Of a DNA stretch of 6,183 bases, positions 1-4,403 are shown in pieces; position 1 is the first letter of the stretch; the number at the start of each line of letters is the position of its first letter. The DNA comes from Alphaproteobacteria bacterium. Lineage in GTDB: Bacteria > Pseudomonadota > Alphaproteobacteria > UBA2136 > UBA6156. A program made the position numbers and the translations under genes. The stretch spans positions 1 to 6,183 of the forward strand of contig JADCGN010000068.1 in the NCBI GenBank assembly GCA_020249005.1. The letters are read 5' to 3'. Under the pieces are notes generated by a model, which saw only the letters and a list, made by a program, of their open reading frames with translations, did no database searches and was not told the origin of the DNA.

Positions 1-704
1 ATCCCCACCAGAATGGCGATTACCAGCAATTCCGAAATGCTGCCGGTACGGGCCAGTTCGGCCACGCGCATGATCATGCGCGGGAATTCGGCGACGATCC
101 CGGCGAAAATCAGCAGCGAAATGCCGTTGCCGATACCGCGGGTGTTGATTTGCTCGCCCAGCCACATCAGGAACAGGCTGCCCGCCGTGATGGTCAGCGC
201 GGTTTGCAGTTGGAAGGCCAAGCCAGGGTTCACGACCAGCGGTACCACCTCGCCCGCCACCATGGCGGTTTGATGTTGGATGCCGGTGGCCAGGCCAAAG
301 CCCTGCACCATCGCCAACACCACGGTAAGGTAGCGGGTGTATTGATTGAGCTTGCGGCGCCCCACTTCGCCTTCCTTGCGCAGCTCATTCAAGCTGGGAT
401 AGCTGGCGGCCAGCAGCTGAATAATGATGCTGGCGGTGATGTAGGGCATGATGTTGAGCGCAAAAATCGCCATCCGGCTGAATGCGCCGCCGCTGAACAT
501 GTTAAAGAGGCCGAACAACCCGCTTTGCAGGTTGGTTTGGTAGCTGGCCAGCGCCGCCACATCGATGCCCGGCAACGGAATGTGCGTGCCCAGGCGGTAG
601 ATGACGAACGCCAGCAGCACAAACAGGATACGGCTGTGGAGGTTCTTGGCTTTCGCCAGCAAATCGGCAACGTCGCTTTGGTTGCCTAAACCCAAGGTGG
701 CCAT
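1..704 (-). CDS. secY: Protein translocase subunit SecY, 5' part (cut by left window edge)
   Basis: SecY is the pore-forming subunit of the SecYEG inner-membrane translocon, which exports unfolded preproteins and inserts membrane proteins. I translated 234 residues from the ATG at 704 with no stop; about half of the usual ~440 residues is visible and the frame runs off the window at base 1. The start MATLGLGNQSDVADLLAKAK is a typical cytoplasmic N-terminus. TM1 lies around residues 24-42. The periplasmic plug and TM2 follow, with FSGGAFSRMAIFALNIMPYI near residues 70-89. Further hydrophobic segments lie near 123-141, 168-184 and 194-212. The SecY signature region WLGEQINTRGIGNGISLLIF is at 181-200. 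The ribosome-binding site is weak (AAGAG about ten bases upstream). In most bacteria secY follows rplO directly; here 344 bases and two terminator-like hairpins intervene, the nearest with its U-run ending 36 bases before the start codon. Identification is secure; how the gene is transcribed is not. Confidence 0.97.
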   Translation of the reverse strand, partial: MATLGLGNQSDVADLLAKAKNLHSRILFVLLAFVIYRLGTHIPLPGIDVAALASYQTNLQSGLFGLFNMFSGGAFSRMAIFALNIMPYITASIIIQLLAASYPSLNELRKEGEVGRRKLNQYTRYLTVVLAMVQGFGLATGIQHQTAMVAGEVVPLVVNPGLAFQLQTALTITAGSLFLMWLGEQINTRGIGNGISLLIFAGIVAEFPRMIMRVAELARTGSISELLVIAILVG

Positions 705-740
705 GCGGCAGGGCTCTTTCTGTTACCGAACCGGCTTAAC

Positions 741-777
741 AAAAAAAGCGCCGCCCGGCAAGGTTTCCGGGCGGCGC
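741..777 (-). terminator. Strong Rho-independent terminator just upstream of secY
   Basis: A perfect 11-bp inverted repeat (GCGCCGCCCGG at 748-758 and CCGGGCGGCGC at 767-777, loop of 8) is followed on the minus strand by seven uninterrupted T residues (747 down to 741). This is textbook intrinsic-terminator geometry. It lies 23 bases past the stop codon of the small frame at 800-973 and ends 36 bases before the secY ATG. That leaves little room for a secY promoter and leader, so it may act as an attenuator that lowers SecY relative to the ribosomal proteins. Confidence 0.9.
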
Positions 778-799
778 GCTGGTGAAAAGTGCGGCGGCT

Positions 800-973
800 T
801 CAGTCGAAATAGTGCAGAAGCTTCTCATTCGCGGCGGGGTACAGGGTGCAATCATGGCGCCGTTGCTTGTGGTCATACGTCAGACCCGCTCCGAGAAAAT
901 CGTTCCAGCCGCTGTGCCGATTGATGGCCTCCAACATCTCGGCGTAGAGCTGCTGAGATGCAAAGTGTGCCAC
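800..973 (-). CDS. Small hypothetical protein (about 57 aa) between rplO and secY
   Basis: I do not recognise this protein. The frame reads from a GTG at 973 to a TGA at 800-802 and would encode 57 residues, beginning (M)AHFASQQLYAEMLEAINR and ending NEKLLHYFD. An internal ATG at 937 would give 45 residues. Over the GTG frame, hand-counted G+C by codon position is about 63%, 35% and 72% for positions 1, 2 and 3, the ordering expected of real coding sequence in a GC-rich genome. The composition (His, Trp, Tyr, Cys, Asn, few Ala) reads like a folded soluble protein, with no signal peptide or membrane segment. It sits between the rplO terminator and the pre-secY terminator. Weak points: no clear SD precedes either start, the frame stays open upstream of the GTG, and it could be the tail of a decayed longer gene. 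The opposite-strand frame here looks less protein-like. Confidence 0.5.
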   Translation of the reverse strand: MAHFASQQLYAEMLEAINRHSGWNDFLGAGLTYDHKQRRHDCTLYPAANEKLLHYFD

Positions 974-1006
974 GAGAATGGGTGGACTCAGCTGCTTAGA
1001 ATTTAT

Positions 1007-1034
1007 AAAACAACCCCGCCGCAGCGGGGTGGTT
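1007..1034 (-). terminator. Rho-independent terminator after rplO
   Basis: On the minus strand, 14 bases beyond the rplO stop codon, a hairpin forms from ACCCCGC and GCGGGGT (plus-strand arms 1013-1019 and 1024-1030, loop of 4). It continues past one mismatch into AAC/GTT (1009-1011 with 1032-1034). The descending arm runs into a U-rich tail (UUGUUUUAU). The U-run is shorter than in the terminator at 741-777, so some read-through toward the small frame and secY is plausible. The TATAAA at 1007-1002 resembles a -10 box but has no -35 partner at a normal distance, so I do not call a promoter. Confidence 0.75.
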
Positions 1035-1048
1035 GATCAAGCGGAGGC

Positions 1049-1561
1049 TTAGGCCTGCTTGGGCAGCTTTTGGCCGCTGGCGTATTCCTTTTTCGGCAGG
1101 ATTTCGAGCTTGCCACCAGCCTTCTTCAGCTTTTCAGCGGCAGAGGCGCTCGCGTGGGCGGCAATGATGTGCAGCTTGGCCTTGAGTTCGCCATTGCCCA
1201 GCACCTTCAGGCCATCCTTGGCCTTTTTGGTGAGGCCGATGCCGATGATGCTGTCGATGCTGATCGGCAGGTTGGCGTCCAGCTTACCTTCATCCACCAG
1301 CTTCTGCAGGGTGCCCACGTTCACTTCGCAGTAATCCACCGCAAAGTTGAAGTTGTTGAAGCCCCGCATCGGCAGGCGGCGGTACAGCGGGTTTTGGCCC
1401 CCTTCAAACCCGGCGCGTACGTTACCGGATTTGCGGGCCTTTTGCCCCTTGACCCCACGGCCCGAGGTTTTGCCCTTGCCGGAGCCGATCCCGCGGCCCA
1501 GGCGCTTGGTGTTGTGGGTGGCGCCTTGGTTGTCGGCCAGTTGATTCAGTTTGATGCTCAT
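1049..1561 (-). CDS. rplO: 50S ribosomal protein L15
   Basis: L15 is a late-assembly protein of the large subunit that binds 23S rRNA with a long glycine/arginine-rich N-terminal extension. The 170-residue product is slightly longer than the usual 145-160. The N-terminal hallmark RLGRGIGSGKGKTSGRGVKG is at residues 20-39, followed by GFEGGQNPLYRRLPMRGFNN (51-70), which threads through rRNA. The globular C-terminal domain holds the family signature region KVLGNGELKAKLHIIAAHAS around 119-138. The start MSIKLNQLADN matches the family closely. Its SD (AAGGG, about 11 bases away) is modest. A terminator follows 14 bases after the stop. The gene directly follows rpsE after 38 bases, a gap too short for the L30 gene usually found there. 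Confidence 0.97.
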   Translation of the reverse strand: MSIKLNQLADNQGATHNTKRLGRGIGSGKGKTSGRGVKGQKARKSGNVRAGFEGGQNPLYRRLPMRGFNNFNFAVDYCEVNVGTLQKLVDEGKLDANLPISIDSIIGIGLTKKAKDGLKVLGNGELKAKLHIIAAHASASAAEKLKKAGGKLEILPKKEYASGQKLPKQA

Positions 1562-1599
1562 AACTCGGTTTCCCTTACGCTACGGTTAATGGTTGTGGC

Positions 1600-2379
1600 T
1601 TACTCAGCCGCTTTCGGGGCTTCGGTGGCAGCGGCCATGCTTTCGGCCTTGCTCACCGTCACCACTTTCGGGGCCTCGGTACGCTTGCCACGGCCTTCAC
1701 CACCAGGGCGGCGATCGCCTTCGGGGCGGCCACGACCTTTACCTTCGGCCTTCTTCGGCGCGCGGGCGGCACGGGCTGCCTTGGCTTTTTCCGCCTTAGC
1801 GATCAGTTCCTTCTGGTCCATCTCGCCCTTGCTGGCTTCCTTGGCGTGCAAGGTCAGGTCGGTAATCTTCAAGCCACGCTTGGCGGCCACCCCACGGGGG
1901 GTTTCCATCGCAGCAAAGGCAGCGAAGGTGGCGCGGATCAGGTTGTAGGGGTTGGTGCTGCCTTGAGCCTTGGCCACCACGTCCTTGATACCCATGGCTT
2001 CAAACACGGCGCGCATCGGACCGCCGGCAATAATCCCAGTCCCCGGCACGGCGGGCTTGATGATCACCTTGGTGGCACCGAAACGGCCGTTCACTTCGTG
2101 GTGCACCGTCCGGCCCTGACGCAGCGGCACACGCACCATGCTGCGTTTGGCGCCGTCGGTGGCCTTTTTCACCGCATCGGGCACTTCCTTGGCCTTGCCT
2201 TGGCCAAAGCCGACGCGGCCAGCTTCATCGCCCACCACCACCAGGGCGCCGAACGCCATCCGGCGGCCGCCCTTCACGGTTTTGGCGACACGGCGGACGC
2301 CGACCAGCTTATCGACAAATTCGCTACGCTCGCGATCGCCGCGGGCCTCATGACGTTGGTCAAAACGTTGTTCGCTCAT
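1600..2379 (-). CDS. rpsE: 30S ribosomal protein S5 with long C-terminal extension
   Basis: S5 sits on the solvent side of the small subunit near the mRNA entry channel and affects decoding fidelity together with S4. The family core is complete. The S5 N-terminal RNA-binding domain spans about residues 20-86, with FVDKLVGVRRVAKTVKGGRR and the VGFGQGKAKEVPDAVKKAT segment. The C-terminal domain runs about 95-170, with GTGIIAGGPMRAVFEAMGIK at 113-132 and NPYNLIRATF. At 259 residues it is far longer than E. coli S5 (167). The excess, residues about 172-259, is a low-complexity tail rich in Ala, Lys, Arg, Glu, Gly and Pro, with an RGRPEGDRRPGGEGRG stretch, probably disordered and able to bind rRNA. 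The start MSEQRFDQRHEARGDRERSE is a usual polar N-terminus; its SD (AAGGA) lies 10 bases upstream. rplR ends 24 bases before it. Confidence 0.97.
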   Translation of the reverse strand: MSEQRFDQRHEARGDRERSEFVDKLVGVRRVAKTVKGGRRMAFGALVVVGDEAGRVGFGQGKAKEVPDAVKKATDGAKRSMVRVPLRQGRTVHHEVNGRFGATKVIIKPAVPGTGIIAGGPMRAVFEAMGIKDVVAKAQGSTNPYNLIRATFAAFAAMETPRGVAAKRGLKITDLTLHAKEASKGEMDQKELIAKAEKAKAARAARAPKKAEGKGRGRPEGDRRPGGEGRGKRTEAPKVVTVSKAESMAAATEAPKAAE

Positions 2380-2403
2380 GATGTGTATGTCCTTTTCGCA
2401 GCG

Positions 2404-2769
2404 TTAGAACTTAAGACCCGCAGCACGGGCGGCATCGGCCAGGGTTTTGAGACGGCCGGTGTAACGGTAGTGGCCGCGGTCGAAGTAAACTTCCTTCACA
2501 CCCGCCTTCATGGCGCGCTCGGCGAGGGTTTTGCCCACCAGTTCGGCGGCTTCGCTGCCGCGGGTGTTCTTCAAGCTCTTCGCGATGGCCTTCTCCATGG
2601 TGGAGGCGCTGGCCAAGGTGTGGCCTTTGGTGTCATCGATGATTTGGCAGCTGAAGTGCAGGTTGCTGCGGTAAACGCTCAGGCGCAGGCTGCCTGGGTT
2701 GTTGGTTTTCAGTTTGTGCCGAATGCGCCGGGCACGGCGTTCGGTCAGCGTTTCATGGATGTGGCCCAT
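2404..2769 (-). CDS. rplR: 50S ribosomal protein L18
   Basis: L18 binds 5S rRNA and, with L5, anchors it in the central protuberance. The 121-residue length is normal (E. coli 117). The basic N-terminus ERRARRIRHKLK (residues 10-21) and the strand LRLSVYRSNLHFSCQIIDD (28-46) match the family. The C-terminal block VYFDRGHYRYTGRLKTLADA is at 94-113. From memory the family has FDRGGY.YHGR here, so H100 for Gly and T104 for His are departures worth noting, though the gene looks intact. The start is supported by a strong SD (AAGGAG at 2781-2776, six bases before ATG). It is the first gene after the 649-base interruption and has an unusually long structured leader, so it may begin its own transcript with rpsE and rplO downstream. 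Confidence 0.96.
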   Translation of the reverse strand: MGHIHETLTERRARRIRHKLKTNNPGSLRLSVYRSNLHFSCQIIDDTKGHTLASASTMEKAIAKSLKNTRGSEAAELVGKTLAERAMKAGVKEVYFDRGHYRYTGRLKTLADAARAAGLKF

Positions 2770-2855
2770 GAGGTGCTCCTTTCTCTGGTTGACCCAAGCA
2801 TGGCTTGGGAAGTTGCCGTGGTTCCGGATGTGTTCAACAGACCCACGGAGGCTTA
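2770..2855 (-). promoter_or_regulatory. Structured 5' leader of rplR, possible autoregulatory site
   Basis: The roughly 86 bases before the rplR ATG can fold. One element is CCGTGG/CCACGG (2848-2843 with 2821-2816), enclosing a 21-base loop. A second is a perfect 7-bp hairpin CCCAAGC/GCTTGGG with a 3-base loop (2809-2793), 11 bases before the AAGGAG SD. GTTG/CAAC (2838-2835 with 2815-2812) is an alternative to the first stem. The loop segment ACACAUCCGGAAC (2833-2821) resembles the conserved loop C of bacterial 5S rRNA. All other ribosomal genes in this window with a visible start codon have 2 to 38 base leaders. A regulatory role is inference; the hairpins are seen directly. Confidence 0.4.
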
Positions 2856-2861
2856 AGGGCG

Positions 2862-2890
2862 GCTATACGGGGAATTTTAGGGGCATGCAA
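2862..2890 (-). promoter_or_regulatory. Possible promoter for rplR-rpsE-rplO
   Basis: On the minus strand, TTGCAT (2890-2885) and TATAGC (2867-2862) are separated by exactly 17 bases. The first matches three and the second four of six sigma-70 consensus positions. It begins two bases beyond the U-run of the terminator at 2893-2918. This is where a new promoter would be needed if that terminator works. The match is weak; an alternative -10, TAAAAT, lies within the spacer but has no good -35. Confidence 0.3.
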
Positions 2891-2892
2891 GC

Positions 2893-2918
2893 AAAAAAGA
2901 GGGCCTTTAGTCCCTCTT
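2893..2918 (-). terminator. Rho-independent terminator after the 63-codon small gene
   Basis: On the minus strand AAGAGGG (2918-2912) pairs with CCCTCTT (2903-2897) around an 8-base loop. The descending arm merges into a run of six T residues (2898-2893), followed by G. It lies 29 bases downstream of the stop codon of the gene at 2948-3139. The stem is shorter and less GC-rich than the other terminators here, but the U-run is good. It would separate transcription of the small gene from rplR. Confidence 0.8.
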
Positions 2919-2947
2919 ATTCGCATAACAGCGCCGCGTTTGCCGGC

Positions 2948-3139
2948 TTAATGAGGCTTTTTTGCTTCCATTTGGTAGAGGAGCAATTCGCTCTGCGTCA
3001 CAGCTCTATCCAGACTATCCAGAAACGCCTCCATTGCTTTATTAACGTAATAGGTTTGTCTTAAACGCTTGGCTTCATAGCGCAAGCGGCGAATCTTCTC
3101 GGCGGATCTGGCTGCAAGCACCCTGGATGATTTTGGCAT
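2948..3139 (-). CDS. Small basic helical protein of unknown function (63 aa), inserted between rplF and rplR
   Basis: I do not recognise this protein. It reads MPKSSRVLAARSAEKIRRLR at the start and ends at a TAA. Residues 3-27 hold ten Lys/Arg, mostly within a likely helix (KIRRLRYEAKRLRQTYY). A second, more acidic helix follows (KAMEAFLDSLDRAVTQSELL). There is no membrane segment, signal peptide or Cys. A small helical nucleic-acid-binding or antitoxin-like role would fit, but this is inference only. The start is well supported: GGGAGG lies five bases upstream of the ATG, stronger than most SDs in this window. A plausible promoter precedes it and a terminator follows. Codon use differs from its neighbours: third-position G+C is about 51% by hand count, with AGA, AGG and TTA codons, suggesting recent acquisition or low expression. 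It has no place in a normal spc operon. Confidence 0.75.
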   Translation of the reverse strand: MPKSSRVLAARSAEKIRRLRYEAKRLRQTYYVNKAMEAFLDSLDRAVTQSELLLYQMEAKKPH

Positions 3140-3159
3140 GAAACCCTCCCTGGGGGTTG

Positions 3160-3173
3160 GCCAGCATACTGGC
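3160..3173 (-). other. Small hairpin in the leader of the 63-codon gene
   Basis: GCCAG (3160-3164) and CTGGC (3169-3173) form a perfect 5-bp stem around a 4-base loop, about 10 bases upstream of the GGGAGG SD of the small gene. It lies inside the inferred 50-base leader and leaves the SD free. It may stabilise the mRNA or bind a regulator; it may equally be chance. Confidence 0.3.
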
Positions 3174-3195
3174 GAGGTGGTTCGGTATTTTAAAA

Positions 3196-3224
3196 AATGT
3201 ATGCTTATTAAATTGGAAACTCAA
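3196..3224 (-). promoter_or_regulatory. Likely sigma-70-type promoter for the 63-codon gene
   Basis: On the minus strand TTGAGT (3224-3219) and TACATT (3201-3196) are separated by 17 bases, each matching four of six consensus positions. They lie in the most AT-rich stretch of the window. A start near 3189 would give a leader of about 50 bases before the ATG at 3139. No other gene start lies downstream before the terminator at 2918. It is the best promoter match I found here, judged by eye only. Confidence 0.45.
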
Positions 3225-3231
3225 GAGATTT

Positions 3232-3248
3232 TCGGGCCTTTGGCCCGA
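3232..3248. other. GC-rich hairpin without U-tail
   Basis: TCGGGCC (3232-3238) and GGCCCGA (3242-3248) form a perfect 7-bp stem around TTT. A T-run precedes it on the plus strand, so the minus-strand transcript would have A residues after the stem; neither direction gives a classic terminator. It continues the series of CGGG/CCGG hairpins at 3312-3334 and 3385-3411 and may be a degenerate third copy of the same element. Confidence 0.5.
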
Positions 3249-3271
3249 TGCTGGTGTAGGGCCAGAGTACC

Positions 3272-3334
3272 GATCCTTCGCTACGCTCAGGATAAACTCG
3301 GTGGCCAAAGAAAACCGGGCCATTGTCCCGGTTT
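3272..3334. repeat. Module copy 1: ATCCT/AGGAT palindrome plus AAACCGGG hairpin
   Basis: The module opens with GATCCTTCG, a short inner stem (GC-TAC-GC) and CTCAGGATAAACTC (3272-3299). ATCCT and AGGAT form the outer stem with a TC/TC internal loop. A linker ending in CCAAAG is followed by a hairpin AAACCGGG/CCCGGTTT (3312-3319 with 3327-3334, loop of 7). The same order recurs 75 bases further on. The palindrome resembles a type of dispersed intergenic repeat I recall from many bacterial genomes (TCCTGAG...AAGGA on the other strand). No open frame here deserves a gene call. Confidence 0.7.
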
Positions 3335-3346
3335 ACAGAAGAACTG

Positions 3347-3384
3347 GATCCTTCGGGCAGAGCCCTCAGGATAAACTCCGTTAC
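3347..3384. repeat. Module copy 2: palindrome portion adjacent to the rplF terminator
   Basis: GATCCTTCG, then an inner stem GGGC-AGA-GCCC, then CTCAGGATAAACTC (3347-3378), then a linker ending CC before the A-run of the hairpin at 3385-3411. The outer ATCCT/AGGAT stem and the TC/TC internal loop are identical to copy 1, while the inner stem is four pairs here and two there. Base pairing is kept although the sequence and length of the inner stem differ, which argues that the folded form matters or that the copies come from a family of structured repeats. Confidence 0.7.
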
Positions 3385-3411
3385 CAAAAACCGGCCAGAG
3401 GCCGGTTTTTG
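3385..3411 (-). terminator. Strong (bidirectional-type) terminator after rplF
   Basis: A perfect inverted repeat with 12-base arms, CAAAAACCGGCC (3385-3396) and GGCCGGTTTTTG (3400-3411), around a 3-base loop. The six GC pairs are flanked by five A on one side and five T on the other, so it would work in both directions. On the minus strand it begins seven bases after the rplF stop codon. It marks the probable 3' end of an rplN...rplF transcript segment and doubles as the hairpin half of module copy 2. Confidence 0.88.
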
Positions 3412-3418
3412 ACGTCGT

Positions 3419-3967
3419 TTACTTCTTCTTACCTTCCTTCATGGTGATGTGCTCACCCACGTAGCGCACCCCTTTGCCCTTAAAGGGTTCCGGCGCCCGC
3501 TTGCCGCGCACGATGGCGGCAAATTGGCCCACCGCTTGCTTGTCGGTACCGCTGATGGTCAGCTCGGTTTGGTCCTTCACGTCCACCGTCAGTCCTTGCG
3601 GGATTTCAATTTCGATCGGGTGGCTGTAGCCCAGCGTCATGTTCAGCTTTTTGCCTTGCACGGTGGCACGGTAACCCACCCCAATCAGCTTCATGGGGAT
3701 GGTGTAACCGGCGGTGACGCCTTCAATCATGTTACGCACCATGGCCCGGGCGGTGCCCCACGCTGCCGAAAGCTGGCGGGGGTTGCCGGTGGGGGTGAAG
3801 CTGACTTCCTGCGCGCCGCCTTCACCCGCGCCAAGGCTGGCGCTGATGTCGGCCGGCAGGCTGTCTTCCAGCTGGCCCTTGGCCCCCTTCACGGCCACTT
3901 TACGGCCATTGATGCTGACTTCCACGCCCTTGGGCACGGCAATCGGTTTTTTTCCTACGCGCGACAT
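3419..3967 (-). CDS. rplF: 50S ribosomal protein L6
   Basis: L6 binds 23S rRNA near the sarcin-ricin loop and the L7/L12 stalk base, where elongation factors act. At 182 residues it is close to the usual 177. It starts with the hallmark MSRVGKKPIAVPKGV. The two tandem L6 domains are present: the first to about residue 82 (including ARAMVRNMIEGVTAGY, 73-88), the second from about 90, with LIGVGYRATVQGKKLNMTLG (94-113). The C-terminal L6 signature RAPEPFKGKGVRYVGE is at 157-172, ahead of a Lys-rich tail. The start has an AAAGGA SD seven bases upstream, and rpsH ends 25 bases before it. A small insertion-like Gly/Ala stretch (SLGAGEGGAQ) is at 44-53. The next operon gene, rplR, is 649 bases away instead of adjacent. 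Confidence 0.97.
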   Translation of the reverse strand: MSRVGKKPIAVPKGVEVSINGRKVAVKGAKGQLEDSLPADISASLGAGEGGAQEVSFTPTGNPRQLSAAWGTARAMVRNMIEGVTAGYTIPMKLIGVGYRATVQGKKLNMTLGYSHPIEIEIPQGLTVDVKDQTELTISGTDKQAVGQFAAIVRGKRAPEPFKGKGVRYVGEHITMKEGKKK

Positions 3968-3992
3968 GGCGGTATCCTTTACTTAACTTCGC

Positions 3993-4388
3993 TTACATCA
4001 CTTGGCACAGCACTTCGCCACCCACGTTTTGGGCGCGGGCTTGAGCATCGGTGAGAACGCCCTTGCTGGTGCTGACAATGGTGATCCCCAGGCCATTGGC
4101 CACCAGCGGCAGCTCTTGGGCGGCGCTGTAGGTGCGCTTACCGGGTTTGGAAACGCGGTTGGCCCAGGTCATCACCGGTTGGCCTTGGTGGTACTTCAGG
4201 CTCACCACCAGGGTTTTGGCACCGTTGGGGGCCACATCTTCGGCCACATCGGTGATGTAACCTTCGGTTTTCAGCACCTGCAGAATGGCAGCCTTCAGCT
4301 TGCTGGCAGGCACGCGTACGCTGGCGTGGCGTTGGGCCTGCGCGTTGCGCAGACGGGCCAACATGTCGGAAATCGGGTCGGTCATCAT
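3993..4388 (-). CDS. rpsH: 30S ribosomal protein S8
   Basis: S8 binds the central domain of 16S rRNA (helix 21) early in small-subunit assembly. In E. coli it is also the translational repressor of the spc operon. The product is 131 residues, the usual length. It begins MMTDPISDMLARLRNA, matching the family N-terminus; either of the two adjacent ATGs (4388 or 4385) could be used, with GGGAGGAG ideally placed for both. The conserved C-terminal S8 signature GLGITIVSTSKGVLTD is at 99-114, followed by GGEVLCQVM. The preceding gap from rpsN is 15 bases. I see no E. coli-like S8 target at the rplX-rplE junction, so whether S8 represses this operon cannot be told from the sequence. Confidence 0.97.
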   Translation of the reverse strand: MMTDPISDMLARLRNAQAQRHASVRVPASKLKAAILQVLKTEGYITDVAEDVAPNGAKTLVVSLKYHQGQPVMTWANRVSKPGKRTYSAAQELPLVANGLGITIVSTSKGVLTDAQARAQNVGGEVLCQVM

Positions 4389-4403
4389 GGTCTCTCTCCT
4401 CCC

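Noticed and set aside
949..996. Imperfect inverted repeat GCTGAG/CTCAGC around the GTG start of the small frame at 800-973
   Set aside because: Only six bases pair, with a loop of nearly 30, and one arm lies within the coding frame; chance is the simpler explanation.
782..1036. 84-codon open frame on the plus strand between secY and rplO
   Set aside because: It starts inside one terminator stem and ends inside the other, has a proline/glycine-rich ending encoded by the hairpin, and the opposite frame on the minus strand shows a better codon-position pattern.
3075..3323. 82-codon frame on the minus strand over the duplicated module and the start of the 63-codon gene
   Set aside because: Its first part is a translation of the palindromic repeat and it overlaps the start of the better supported gene at 2948-3139 in another frame; it has no SD of note.
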